In this document: positions 12,030 through 23,128 of the stretch, one piece after another
Numbering within the stretch: the first letter of the stretch is position 1
Layout: each line of letters begins with the position of its first letter
Origin: Arbacia lixula
Taxonomy: Eukaryota > Echinodermata > Echinoidea > Arbacioida > Arbaciidae
DNA length: 64,000 nt
Direction: 5' to 3'
Assembly: GCA_963669155.1 (NCBI GenBank)
Contig: OZ022591.1
Span: 9,646,253 to 9,710,252, forward strand
Program-made: the position numbers and the translations under genes
Notes under the pieces: model-generated
Told to the model about the DNA's origin: nothing
Database searches by the model: none
Seen by the model: the letters and a program-made list of their open reading frames with translations, nothing else

Positions 12030-12491
12030 AGAGCATTTTGAGAAGGCCACAGAGGGACCATGTAATGAAATGTTAAATACAAAATAGTGTATTTGATTTG
12101 GTGTCTTGGTAGAAGGCATGCAGTAATATTCTAGTTGCTAATTCATGAACACACATGTCAGAAGCTCCATATTCCAGACCACAATTCTCTCTGTTTATGC
12201 CTATCAACAAATTAAAGACATGGCCCTTGGAATAGAGAGTCATGAATACAACGGCCAGTAATTTTCTTTGCTTCATCGAAAGGATAGGTTAATGTTTACA
12301 CTAGTGACAAATTTGTTGATGAACTCTGTTATTCCATGTAGACATGAATGCACTAACTCTAACCTAGCTCCCTCCGAAACGTGAAGGAGGCTTTTGTCAT
12401 AAACATTCTAATGAAGACAATGCAGTTTCTTTTCCTGACCACACTTGACACCAGACCATCACAATTCAAGACACATTAAATCTTCAATTAA
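12030..12491. other. No gene recognised
   Basis: Ordinary AT-rich DNA up to the TTAA that begins the next element. Confidence 0.4.
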
Positions 12492-13123
12492 AGGGCCCCT
12501 GTTAAAAAAAAATTATGTTGACTTTTGTTGATGCAATTAAACCTAATATAACAAAATCACTAACTGTTCAATGGAAATATGTGTCCTATACATGTGTTTT
12601 AAAATAATTTTTCTATATTTTTTCTCAGCACTGATAAGCCCCGCCTCCAAAATATCCTCTAATTCAAGATTCCCCTTGTGATATCATCAAAGGTAGAAAT
12701 TAGCAGGATAATAGCCATAATTTATGCACAAACTAAACTTGCTCCAAGTGCTTATAATAGCATAATATAGCTAGCAAATTTCTGACATAAGGAAACAATT
12801 ATTCCCACATGAAAGGTTGTTAGATGGTATTGTGTGAAGACATGTGATGCTCTTGTGGGCAGGTGGAGGTAGTCAGTGCAATGTTTAATCTGTGCATAAA
12901 TTCTGCTTATTATCCTGCTAATATCTACTTTTGATGATGTCACAGGGGATATCTCGAGTTGGAGGATATTTTGGAGGCGGGGCTTATCAGTGCTGAGAAA
13001 ACATAAAAAAAAATCATTTTAAAATATAGGACACATATTTCCATTGAACATTTAGTGATTTTGTTATGTACACATTATGTTGCATCAACATAAGTCGACA
13101 TATATTTTGATGACAGGGGACCT
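12492..13123. mobile_element. TTAA-flanked foldback element, copy 1
   Basis: Bounded by TTAA at 12488-12491 and 13124-13127. Ends read AGGGCCCCTGTTA and its near-inverse GACAGGGGACCT. The arms are long (about 230 bp) and include GACTTTTGTTGATGCAA, GATAAGCCCCGCCTCCAAAA and TTATCCTGCTAAT blocks in opposite orientation on the two sides. Non-coding. TTAA target duplications are characteristic of piggyBac and Kolobok transposons. A second copy is at 14267-14931. Confidence 0.88.
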
Positions 13124-13422
13124 TTAAGAGGATTCCAAGGCCTGGCTGTTCCTTCATCAGATGTTGTTGACATGCCACACAAATGCTTGTAAGAAGACAG
13201 CAGAGAGCACAATCAAGTAGAAACAAACTTTCACTACACATTTTTGGCCATGAGCCCATTCCTCATAAAGTAAATGTATGCTGACTGACAGGTGCAATGA
13301 CTACATGTATCAAAGCAGGATGTTCTGTCCATCTTTATGCGGTATCGAGTTCTTTGTGGTTTGTTGACAAATTCAATGTTTGTTTGTCATTTCACAGTTT
13401 GCTGTTGTTCCACAGGTCTGAC

Positions 13423-13699
13423 CTTGATAGGAATAATTGAATTCATGGTTGCATCAACACCAGACAGTTTTTGTGGTGAAGACACCAGCCTCGATACATT
13501 CCCACAGTCCTCTAGGCAGTAGGTTTCTATATTTATAAGGAATGCGATGACATAGTATGGCTCGCACTGCCGTTTCTTCCAGAGAAAGAGGGCCCTTGGC
13601 ACTCAATTATTCAACGCAATGCTCATATCTGAAAGGTACTGCTTGACCTGACACTGATGACCCAGCAGATGAGGTGTTGGAGCTTTGTTTATCCTCACT
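13423..13699 (-). pseudogene. Broken 3' fragment of the FEM1-like gene
   Basis: Aligns in the same orientation with 8969-9230, the last ~90 codons of the copy 1 gene, and continues about 270 bp into its 3' flank (13150-13422 with 8745-8968). Recognisable pieces include PRALFLWKKRQCEPYYVIAF, a frameshifted reading of the parental exon, and GVDATMNSIIPIKV. It carries a one-base insertion in a T run at about 13469, a 6-bp insertion near 13534 and about 15 extra bases near 13655, so the frame is lost. Because the homologous part includes untranslated flank and lacks a poly(A) tail, it is a DNA-level duplication rather than a processed copy. Confidence 0.85.
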
Positions 13700-13703
13700 T
13701 AAA

Positions 13704-13815
13704 CAAAAACTTAAACATTTTTGTAACAGACCAAAGACTAAGATACCAGCAGACCAAACGACTACCAGACTAACAGATTAACAAACTAACAAGAAAAGTG
13801 ATCACTATGTAGCAG
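13704..13815. repeat. Dispersed repeat shared with 17036-17160
   Basis: CAAAAACTT..A.ATTTTTG.AACAGACCAA.AGACTAA and GAAAAG.GAT.ACTA blocks recur at 17036-17160, and the adjoining word GGTCTCTGCCGAACTTTGTT recurs at 16754 and 17131. It starts at the very point where the pseudogene homology ends. Confidence 0.6.
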
Positions 13816-14266
13816 CAAAACAATTAGGGTGGGGGAGGACCTTGGACTGTGTTACATATTACATGTATTTATCTACAGCCCTGTTAACAGAGTTTAAAAA
13901 CAAAATGTAGCGGAAGACTTATTAATTATTTAATATGAAAATAATTGTTTAAGTATATCACATCTTCCCCACCATATCACTGTACAAGAATAAGAGCGAC
14001 AATCACATCACATTACTCAATCAATTCATTCATCATCAATTATCCACATTGACCACATGCCTTTTACTATTTAATACAAGTAAAGCATACAGAAAACTAA
14101 ATGTAGATAAGATGTGTAAAGGAATTATATAGAACCTTTAATTATTCAATGAAAAGAGAATATAAACGCATTTATAATATATACAAAAAGCTGTTCAATT
14201 ATGCGAATTGCATATTTTCTAATTAGTGGCACACATGTGCACACTTATGTACAGTAACACCTTTAA
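13816..14266. other. No gene recognised
   Basis: AT-rich DNA without visible structure. Confidence 0.4.
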
Positions 14267-14931
14267 AGGGTCCCTGCAATCAAAATGCATGTTGACTTAT
14301 GTTGATTCAACTTAATATGCATATCACAAAATCAGTAACGGCTTAATGGAAATATGTGTCCTTTACTTTAAAATAATTTTTCTATATTTTTTCTCAGCAC
14401 TGATAAGCCCCGCCTCCAAAAATATCCTCCAACTCAAGATTCTTGTTGTGACATCATCACAGGTATAAATTAGCAAGATAATAGAAATAATTTATGCACA
14501 AACTAAACATTGCAATGACTACCTGCAAGTGTTTATAATGTCATCGCATGTTTATACAATGTATTTCCCCCCTTGGCATAGCTAGCACATTTGTGACATA
14601 AGGAAACGATTATTCCCACATGAAAGGTTGTTAGGTTGTATTGTGTGAAGATATGTGATGCTCTTGTGGGCAGGTGGGGGTAATAATTGCAATGTGTAAT
14701 TTGTGCATAATTCTGTCTATTATCCTGCTAATTTTTAACTTTGATGACGTCACAAGAATCTTGAGTTGGAGGAAATTTTTGGAGGCGGGGCTTATCAGTG
14801 CTGAGAAAAATATAGAAAAAATTATTTTAAAATATAGGACACATAATTCCCTTGAACAGTTAGTGATTTTGTTAAGTACATGTTAAGTTGCATCAACATA
14901 CGTCAACATACATTTTGATTACAGGGGACCT
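14267..14931. mobile_element. TTAA-flanked foldback element, copy 2
   Basis: Same family as 12492-13123, with TTAA at 14263-14266 and 14932-14935. Ends read AGGGTCCCTG and CAGGGGACCT. The long inverted arms again contain GATAAGCCCCGCCTCC and its inverse GGAGGCGGGGCTTATC. No coding capacity. Confidence 0.88.
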
Positions 14932-15101
14932 TTAACTTAAAGGACTTTTAAGGATAATAAACTTAAATTAACTGAACTACATTCTTAAAACGAGGTTATC
15001 AGATTTATTGGGATTGTTAAGTTCTGACACGTTGTCATTGTATCTTCTTGGCGGAGAACCTGAAATGATAAAATAGTACAGTCGCAATCAGCAAGTCTTA
15101 A

Positions 15102-15438
15102 AGGGCATATACTGTACTGGGAAGGCAGAAAAGCCTTCAAAATGTAATTGTTAGCAATCTTCTTGCCAATGGTCTTAAATTCATGTATTGTCCATTTTAG
15201 AAGCTTGCTGAAAGTTATTAGCCCTCAAATGATCTACATTTGGAGTAATGAGTGATTAAATCACAAATCCTCAAAATGTTCGGCCCGAACATTTTGAGGA
15301 TTTAATCATTAATCATTAATTACTCCATATGTGGATCGTTTGAGGGCAAATAACTTTCAGAATTTAAGACCATTGGCAAGAAGATTGCTAACAATTACAT
15401 TTTGAAGGTTTTTGCCTTCCCAGTACAGTATATGCCCT
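15102..15438. mobile_element. TTAA-flanked perfect-looking hairpin
   Basis: TTAA at 15098-15101 and 15439-15442. Left end AGGGCATATACTGTACTGGG, right end its inverse. The arms meet at a GTTCGGCCCGAAC centre (about 15276-15288), so essentially the whole unit is one palindrome with a few mismatches. Sequence differs from the other TTAA family nearby. Confidence 0.88.
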
Positions 15439-15724
15439 TTAAGGCAGGTCTGTCTTCCTCAAGTTTCAGGAACAGAAGAGACAGAGCTACTCTCAAGATG
15501 ATGTACACTGATGTGGACTGTACCACTTTCACTTTAGTAGGTAAACTTGGGAGATTGTAAGACTCTTTACCCAGTCATGTTAAGCATTCTGACAATACAG
15601 TAAGCAATTATACATAATGTAATATTCATGAACACATTATGTAAAGTGACTGTGAAAGCATGGACAGTGAATGGGGCTCTACCAGACTCACATATACACA
15701 CACACACAAGTGGCCTAGTCTAAG

Positions 15725-16663
15725 CAGGGATGTGTTAGGAAGGAGAAGCAACTCGAGCATAATGTATTCAAACATCTGTATGGATACTAAAGCGTGCTAA
15801 TGAATGTTAAAAGCATTTCACAATCACTACAATGCTTTGATGTCCAATGCGTGGCACCGACATTTAGCTGCAGTCAACTTGGAAAGCAATATCTTTAATT
15901 CACTGTTTTGTCTCTGGAAGCTATGTTATTTATCACATTTTTGTGCAATTTTCAAGAAAGTTACTGGCAACACCACTAAAGATCCTGTACTCAGTTTTCT
16001 TCTAAATAATTGTTGAATGATGCACAAACAGAGATACATGTATAAGATTATATTCTTACTTACACAATTAACAAATTTCTTCAATTTTCTTCAGATTTCC
16101 ACAAATGTGGGATTCAATCATTATCAGAATTATATCTTAGTAATTCCTGGCATCAGAGGGCGAGGAAGGCCGAGGAAGACATGGCTAGAATGTGTGAGGA
16201 AAGATGTGAGTGAATGTGGCCTGTCTGGCATTGACCCGCAAGACAGAGCCGCATGGAGAGCTGGTGTGCGACGTTGCCTGGTGTTGCCAACCCCATCGAA
16301 TGGGACAAGTCCAGCACCCTAAAGACAAATATGGATTTGATTGATCTTAAGCTGTTTATTTTCATTAACAGAGTTTGCATGCATTTGCGTGCAACTGAGA
16401 TATTTTAGTTGAAAAAAGTGTTTATTTTTGTTCGCTGATATCTCTTTTCCGCACAAAAGTATTGATGCAATCCAACAGAAGGGGACAAGCGAAATAAGAC
16501 TCTACATTTCTTTTGTTCTATCTAAGAAACCGTTGCTACGCAATCCTGTTCATTATTAAAACACCTGAAAAGCACATGCTGAGAAGACATTTCTTCTCCG
16601 GCGGTGCCACGCATGGGTTCAAAGAAAGAAAGTTGTTTCATATCCTTCCTTAACACATCCCTG
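15725..16663. mobile_element. CAGGGATGTG element, copy 1 (7-bp target duplication)
   Basis: Runs from CAGGGATGTGTTAGGAAGG to CCTTCCTTAACACATCCCTG and is flanked by the direct repeat GTCTAAG at 15718-15724 and 16664-16670. Two other copies lie at 32966-33691 and 33742-34403. Beyond the ends, inner words such as ATGCGTGGCACCG and CGGTGCCACGCAT are inverted to each other. It has no ORF of its own. A 204-bp LINE tail has inserted at 16140. The CAGGG ends recall hAT elements, but those make 8-bp duplications; see findings. Confidence 0.9.
16140..16343 (+). mobile_element. LINE 3' tail nested in the CAGGGATGTG element
   Basis: Absent from the other two copies of the host element, so it is a clean insertion. 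It is flanked by ATCTTA (16134-16139 and 16344-16349). The frame ending at the TAA at 16320-16322 reads RGRGRPRKTWLECVRKDV and DPQDRAAWRAGVRR, the C-terminal tail motif of many RTE/L1-like LINE ORF2 proteins. The element ends in an ATTTGATTG-like short tail. It is a severely 5'-truncated insertion. Confidence 0.85.
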
Positions 16664-16670
16664 GTCTAAG

Positions 16671-18255
16671 CAGACACTCAAGTTGTTCAATACTGTATGA
16701 AAGGGGGGGGGGGGGGAGATCGATTAAAATATATCTTAACAAGGGCTACAACTAGGTCTCTGCCGAACTTTGTTCAGGAGAGACAAAAATGAGAGGAAGT
16801 TAAACTAAAACTTTAAGAACAAGCCCCTGCACATCTGTGACCTAACAAAAAGAAACGTCCTTTAGAATTTTTTTTTAAAAATGATGGACATGGCCTCATA
16901 TGATTTGACCTTTTGACCCATAGATGACCTTTGACCCCATCATTCACATGAAGACACATATATATGGTATTAACCAATGATCATTTGTACACAGTGTGAT
17001 CATAATTGATGCAGAAATAAAGAAATGAGAGCAAGTCAAACAAAAACTTGAATATTTTTGAAACAGACCAACAGACTAATAGACCAACAGAATAACAGAT
17101 TAACAGACGAACAGGAAAAGCGATTACTAGGTCTCTGCCGAACTTTGTTCAGGCGAGACAAAAGAAAAGACATTGAGCAAACTGGAAAAAAGGAAAGAGA
17201 AAGAAATACACATGTATGAGCTGATGCTTTTTAAAGCATTATTCCTCACACTCCACACATAAGTTTATGTCTTTGAATCTAATGCATACTTTTTAAATCC
17301 TACAGTGCAATTTTGTCCTTTACGAAGTGATGTACATGTAATGGCACAAATTACAATTTCTCATTAACGGGTACATGTACAATCATAGTCACGGTTCAAT
17401 CCTTTATACGAGGAATACGTTTAGGCTAAGCAGGGCTCTGCTTTCATACTAATGATCCTATACTGTTACATGTATCACGGTCACACATCAGAAGCACCTA
17501 ATGCAATACAAATACATGCAGTGCTAGTCTAGATAATTGCTCATAATGGAAACCAAGGAACATGAACTTATACATACATGTACATGAAGCAGATATACAA
17601 CTTCACAATTTGGTAATTTGGCATAAAAGTGAAATATGCTGCATTAGGTAGTGATTATTTCAGGACACAGTTAGAAACTTACGTAATGTTATTTTTAGCA
17701 ATTCTTCTAACTGTACTGTACATGTACCATTCTCAACCCATAATACATGCACTACATAATACAGATACTATAGATTTGAAGATACGTGTATCACATGAGG
17801 CTCCTCAATAATCAAGATGCATATTAATAAACAACAAATTAAAAAACTGACGAACATTCTGTGTCCATTATGTTAATGCACATGTCATTTTGTGAAACTA
17901 CACATTAATGAAACTTGCCCTCTATGCAACTGTATACTTCCAATGATACAATTAGTCCTCCAACTGAATATTTCTGATGATACATGTACAATTAGTCCTA
18001 CTGTTTGGGCTACATTTGACAAGTTTAAGTTACAATACATGTATGAAACTGAGGAGGTACATCTGCTACTCTGAAATTGGAATAGCAGATCTTATGAACT
18101 TGAAAAACTGTTTTCGTAAACATGTATCTACAGATACAATGGGATGTTCAAGTTATCACACATGCTGAACAAAATTAATGATGAATATCATGCCAATGCA
18201 GCCAATCTAAGAGTGACCACAGCTTCATAAACATGTAATGAAGAAACTAGACAAC
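16671..18255. other. No gene recognised; repeat fragments
   Basis: Contains a G run at 16706-16718, the dispersed GGTCTCTGCCGAACTTTGTT word at 16754 and 17131 and a GACCTTTGACC piece near 16920; the rest is AT-rich. The part near 18256 is the 3' side of the next minus-strand gene. Confidence 0.4.
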
Positions 18256-20229
18256 TCAAAGCTCATCATAGTAGTGCATGAAATCTTCTAAGCTGGAGTC
18301 AGAATAATGAGTGCTGTCCGAATATTCACTTTCTTCTTCGTCCTGCATCAGAATGGGGTCCTTGATCAGGATCCACAATTGCTCTGGAAGGAAGCGGGTG
18401 TAGGGGATACCGTGTCGCAAGATGGCCCTCGCAGCAAGCTCCTGCAGAGAATACACTTGGGTATGGCCTTTCAACAGGTTGTATAATGCCATCTCAGTAT
18501 CCTCAGTATCCTCAAGGTACTCTGGATCGATGTCGCATTCATATTCAAGAATCTGAAGAGCAGTTTTCCCATCTTCGTTCCGCACATCCGTGGGACATCC
18601 ATGTCTCAGGAGAAGTTCTACGAGGGCTTGAACAGCATATCGCTGACGCGAGGATGTCAGGGGCATAAGCGTGTGAAGCATCGTTTCGCCTCGATAGTTG
18701 ATGTCCTGGGCACCTTCAATATGAAGTAGCTGTGCAACCAAGCGTTTGAAGCAAGTGTACGGTGTCAGCTCGCGTGAGCATGAGAAGATGCTGTGCACTA
18801 AGATCATGATGACGTTGTGACAGACGGACACACTGGGACAGGAGTCTCCTTTCGCGGAGGGAGCTGGCTTGGGAATGCGGTCCCATGTGGTTGTGATGAT
18901 TTTCTTCACTGGTTCGAGAAAGTCCTCTGTGACCTTTACAGATAGAAATTCTTCTGTTACTCGATACAGGATGAGGGCAAGGTCACTCATGATGTCCCTG
19001 ACATGCTTTGTCAAGAGATCCAAGGGAGCCTTCTTCACAACTCCTACATAGGATTCAAGCAATGCACACAATTGATTCAAAAATGGTTCCATAACCTGTT
19101 GTACCATGAGAAAACCTGTTGTCTTGGACATTATTTCTCGTAGTTCAGCTAGGATATAGCCAGGCCGCAGGAGCCCCTCCTCTTCAAGAGAGAAGCAGCC
19201 TTTGAGCAACTTATATCCTGTATCTGCTGTCTTCCTGTTAAAGAACAGTTTACATCCATACCGAGCAGCCCACGTGTAGACATATTTAGACTTCAGTTCT
19301 GCAGGCAAGACGCGATCGCCTATCAAGAGAGCCTCTGTTTTACCTTTGTACCGTCCACTACTCGCAAGTTTCTTGTAGTCATCCAGACTTTGGCATTCTT
19401 TACGCCCAATGCACTTTTGCATTGTGGGTGCATCATCTTTAATGATGGGATTGTTTGGATTTGCATATCTTGTTTTCATGGCCACCTTCAAAGTTTCACA
19501 TCCATGCTGGATATTTCCTTTTTGAAGAAAGTGCACCGCCAACAACTCTAATGCCTTGATAAGTGCTGATTGTGAACAGAAATTTTGACGTACAAAGAAG
19601 TACACAGTGTTCTTGTTGCCAGTTAGAGCTCCTAGATCAGCAGGACTAAGCCCAGACTTATTTTCCTGAAATGAAGCATGATAGTCAACAACCAGAGTGG
19701 TGAGCATGGTCTGAATTGTTGCATCAACAGACTTGCGAGCTTCTTCTCCATCTCTAGCTTGTGGATCTGGATCTCTTGTACTCTTGGAATCACCTCTGGC
19801 TGCAACATCTTTTTTGTTTTCCCCACTTGTTTTCCCAACTTGGACTTTGCTCGTCTTCTGTGTTGTTTCTTTGGTTGAGTCCAACTCGTTTTGTTTGCCT
19901 TCTGATGTTTCCTTGGCAGAAAAGTCAGCATGTTCACATTTTTCTTTAACATACTGGGTTGCATAATGAAGAGCAGTGTTTCCATCATTAGATGTTGAAT
20001 TAGGATCTGCTCCTTTCTCTAGAAGATAAGTCATAACCCCAATCATTCCATTTGAGCAGGCAATCATCAGCGGAGTGAGGCCATCTTTGTTCCGACAGCT
20101 GACATCAACAGCACCACCTCGCATATCAAAATACTTCACCACATCCGCAGTAGTCATTCTCTTTGCACTCAGCAGATCTGCGAGATTATCGCTGCCACTT
20201 TCACTCTGACTGCCCACGATATTCTCCAT
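18256..20229 (-). CDS. FEM1-like ankyrin-repeat protein (copy 2)
   Basis: Single-exon frame. I place the start at the ATG at 20229 (657 aa); the frame is open further upstream but has no earlier ATG. Two clear ankyrin repeats (DGLTPLMIACSNG and DGNTALHYATQY, about residues 55-100) are followed by a ~75-residue polar, charged insertion rich in K, E, T and D, then a degenerate repeat and KALELLAVHFLQ, the start of the FEM1 middle domain. C-terminal ankyrin repeats are visible (GETMLHTLMPLTS, DGKTALQILEYEC), and then SLQELAARAILRHGIPY and FLPEQLWILIKDP, the FEM1-type VHL/CUL2 box. The protein ends in an acidic Asp/Ser/Tyr tail. Family knowledge: CUL2-based ubiquitin ligase receptor. It is a clear paralogue of 8962-10983 on the same strand but strongly diverged, and keeps the C-terminal repeats that copy 1 has lost. 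Confidence 0.82.
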   Translation of the reverse strand: MENIVGSQSESGSDNLADLLSAKRMTTADVVKYFDMRGGAVDVSCRNKDGLTPLMIACSNGMIGVMTYLLEKGADPNSTSNDGNTALHYATQYVKEKCEHADFSAKETSEGKQNELDSTKETTQKTSKVQVGKTSGENKKDVAARGDSKSTRDPDPQARDGEEARKSVDATIQTMLTTLVVDYHASFQENKSGLSPADLGALTGNKNTVYFFVRQNFCSQSALIKALELLAVHFLQKGNIQHGCETLKVAMKTRYANPNNPIIKDDAPTMQKCIGRKECQSLDDYKKLASSGRYKGKTEALLIGDRVLPAELKSKYVYTWAARYGCKLFFNRKTADTGYKLLKGCFSLEEEGLLRPGYILAELREIMSKTTGFLMVQQVMEPFLNQLCALLESYVGVVKKAPLDLLTKHVRDIMSDLALILYRVTEEFLSVKVTEDFLEPVKKIITTTWDRIPKPAPSAKGDSCPSVSVCHNVIMILVHSIFSCSRELTPYTCFKRLVAQLLHIEGAQDINYRGETMLHTLMPLTSSRQRYAVQALVELLLRHGCPTDVRNEDGKTALQILEYECDIDPEYLEDTEDTEMALYNLLKGHTQVYSLQELAARAILRHGIPYTRFLPEQLWILIKDPILMQDEEESEYSDSTHYSDSSLEDFMHYYDEL

Positions 20230-21599
20230 GTCACTTTGTTCTTTCACAATGACAGCGATTGGGAAACGAGGACTTTACTTGATGAAGGTATGGTCAGGTA
20301 CTTCATGCACAGTACCACACACCGGCAGAATCAACAGACAGATGGACAGTTCTCTGCAAAAGGGACGACACAGAAGGAATACAAAAAATAAAAGACTTGA
20401 CACACGAAAAGTAGCATAATCACAATTCAAGACAAATACATTCATGGTAAAGTAAAGAAAATGAATATCAAACTGTATGACATAGAATAAAGACACATAC
20501 AAAGACCTACATGCATACAATGTCACATACATTTCATTTTGACACATTTCACTAATTGTCTGACCCACCCTGACATTCCAATAACACACACAAAAATATG
20601 TACTGCATAACAATTGCATCATTACGAATGAACTCTTAGAATCTTGCAGCGATTGACAACTGCATGACATTAGCGTAACTTTGTCCACTGGGCCCTCTTC
20701 CTTCTTTGCTATAATGTATTTAGTCCATTAATTCATATCATTGTTTTTCGTACCCGGTACTTAGTTTATAATCCTCTCGGTCCATCTTCTTTCATGTGCA
20801 TGAAGGAGCTTTTTCCATTTTCTTCTTCTTTTGGGAACCTTTTCTTTGGGATTAGAATGTTCTTTCTTGCAATGCATTCTGTACTGTCGTTCATGTTATT
20901 TTTGTGTCATTCAAAGTTTCTTTTTTGTTGTTGTTTTTTTTTCTCATTGTAAACTATCTATCCTTTCCTTGAAGCTCTTTTCCGTTTTTACTTCACTTCA
21001 AATGTACAGTCAAGTGCAAAACTACACAACAAACACAAACCTAATAAGAATTGCAACTTCCTTTGTCTTAATTGCACTGTCATTCCTAAACTATAGACCT
21101 ACAATGTTTAAATCTTAGATTGATTTGAGTTGTAACCTTCCATTTATTATAGCATATTTGCAATGTCAACATAGAATGTGTGGATGGTTTGCAAAAATCG
21201 AGAGCAACCATAGTAACAGCTCCCCCAGGGTGGTCTCCAGTGTAGAAAACGTGTGACGCAAACACTATGCATCAGGTCTGTGATTGTGAGCCACACCATG
21301 ATTTACTGCACCACCAGTTCAATCAATATCAGTCTTAATATTCTTATCGTTTTTGGTTTCTTTGAGGCAGGCGTTCCATGATTGTGTACCAAACATCCAG
21401 CACAGATATCTTAGAGAAAGTGACATTCTGCCCTTTTAAGCCACATGTTAGAGATTCATGAATAGTCATGAGCATCCCTACGCAGCAATATGGGTATCAA
21501 CTGGAGCAATGTCTCTGATTGGGTTAACAATTAGTGATAGCTTGAATTTATATTAATTAGGGGCAAGGTTATCCTAAGGATACTTCGGACTAGTCTTAA
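20230..21599. other. Upstream DNA, no gene recognised
   Basis: 5' side of the minus-strand FEM1-like gene, then AT-rich DNA. No exon or promoter element could be picked out with confidence. Confidence 0.4.
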
Positions 21600-21907
21600 T
21601 TAGGATTTGGTCAAGGCTAATTAGGCTTTTTTCAACTAGTGCTTTCAACTATTTTTTTTCCAACTGGTGTTTTGACTGGTCCAACTGGTTTTCTAACCGG
21701 ACCAGTAATCCCATTTGAATTTCCATGGTTGCCTGTTGATACTAACTGGGTAAACGTGACCTGGTTCAACTAGCTTTTTTTTTTTTCCAACCGGTGTTAA
21801 ACTGTAATTTTTCAAACTGGCATTTAACTGGTTTTCCAACTGGACCAGTAATCCTATTAAAATTCCCAAGGTTGTCTGCATGTTGATACAACTGGTTCAA
21901 GTGGACC

Positions 21908-22306
21908 GGGGGGTGTTTCACCAAGCTGTTCGTATTAAGCTATGAACGACTTTACAAATGACTGGTGATCCCTTCTTGTGCTAAATCAGATTTCAATGAA
22001 GAAAGTGTGGTATCGCATTTAGCACAAGATTAAAGAACTACACTACAGCTCAAAGGAATTGGCAGAGGGAAAGGGAAGAAAGGGAAGGAGCCGCAGTTTT
22101 AAACCGTGGTATATTTTGTCCAGTTCAGCATGAAACATGATGCTTTAGCCTGAAAAGCATATGTTTCATGCTGAACTGGACAAAATATACTGTGGTTTAT
22201 AACTGCAGCTCCTTCCCTTTCCCTATCCCAATTCCTTTGAGCTGGAGTGTAGGGATCACCAGTAAAGTCGTTCATAACTTTCAAACAGCTGGGTGAAACA
22301 CCCCCC
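21908..22306. mobile_element. Foldback MITE with GGGGGGTGTTTCACC ends
   Basis: Begins GGGGGGTGTTTCACCAAGCT and ends with the inverse AGCTGGGTGAAACACCCCCC. The inner arms (GGCAGAGGGAAAGGGAAG..., CAGTTCAGCATGAAACAT) are also inverted to each other, with the turn near 22145. Non-coding. Confidence 0.85.
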
Positions 22307-22700
22307 AGCTACAACTGGTGTTTTTCCAACTGGTGATCAATGGTTTTCCAACTGGTGTTTCACTGGTTTTTCCAAATCCAGGGGCCAGTAACTAATCCCA
22401 TTTCAATTTCCAGGGTTGCCTGTCGATTCAACCAGTTTAAGTGGACCAATGGTAGATCAGACCAATGGCAACTGGTGTTTTCAACGTTTTTCCAGCTTGA
22501 GTTCAACTGGTTTTCCCCAACTGGACTAGTTCCATTCTAATTTCTAGGGGTCACCAGTTAATTTCAACTGGTTCATCTGGACCAGTTGCAATTAACTGGT
22601 GTTCTCGACTGGTACAACTGGGAAATCATACAGACCAGTTATAAACTGCATGGTGCTATGGAATTCCATTTTTCAGACCAATTTATAAACTGGTGTATAC

Positions 22701-22917
22701 AACAGCTCAAAGCCAAGGAATTGCCAATTGGTAAGGGAAAGGGAAGAACGGGAAGGAGCCACAGTTTTAAACCGCGGTTTTATTTTGTACAGTTCAGCAT
22801 GAAACAGGATGCTTTAGCCTAAAAAAAACATCATGTTTCATGCTGAACTGGACAAAATATAGCACGGTTTAACACTGCGGTTCTTCCCTTTCCCTATGCC
22901 AATTCCTTTGAGCTGTA
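22701..22917. mobile_element. Second hairpin related to the core of 21908-22306
   Basis: Starts ACAGCTCAAAG and ends with its inverse. The arms carry the same GGGAAAGGGAAGAA, AGTTTTAAACC and CAGTTCAGCATGAAACA blocks as the neighbouring MITE but lack the GGGGGGTGTTTCACC ends. It is either a related smaller element or the inner part of one. Confidence 0.75.
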
Positions 22918-23034
22918 GAATGTCGTGTACACAAGAGAAAAGATCAACTGGTGTAACAAGTTCTGTATATTATTGTAGTAGTTAGCGACCCCACCCCTCC
23001 ACAAGCCCCGCCGATAGAGGGCAGCAGGGCTGCA

Positions 23035-23041
23035 TATATAA
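23035..23041 (+). promoter_or_regulatory. LTR TATA box
   Basis: TATATAA in a GC-rich setting 60 bp into the LTR. Transcription would be expected to start roughly 25-30 bp downstream, leaving an R-U5 part of about 130 bp. Confidence 0.65.
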
Positions 23042-23120
23042 GCCCTGCGCCGGGGAGAGGTCGACAGACCGAATCCTGACAGAGACTGAGACAGAACTGA
23101 TACAAGACAGATACAAACAA

Positions 23121-23128
23121 AGGTTAGT
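23121..23128 (+). promoter_or_regulatory. Candidate 5' splice site in the LTR
   Basis: AG|GTTAGT lies downstream of the presumed start of transcription. It could be the donor for the ORF3 message whose acceptor is at 27478. Only the consensus match supports it. Confidence 0.4.

Larger units (their letters stand above)
21600..22969. repeat. AACTGGT-word tract, locus 1
   Basis: Dozens of AACTGG, ACTGGTGTTT and CTGGACCAGTAATCCCATTT phrases follow one another with irregular spacing, interrupted by two hairpin elements. The same phrases form a second tract at 54185-54660. The word order repeats loosely (fill word, TTTTCCAACTGG, ACCAGTAATCC, CAATTTCCAGGGTTGCC), as in an old, slipped minisatellite. 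Confidence 0.75.

Noticed and set aside
20230-20247. Longer start of FEM1-like copy 2 at 20247
   Set aside because: The codon there is GTG; the first ATG in frame is at 20229.
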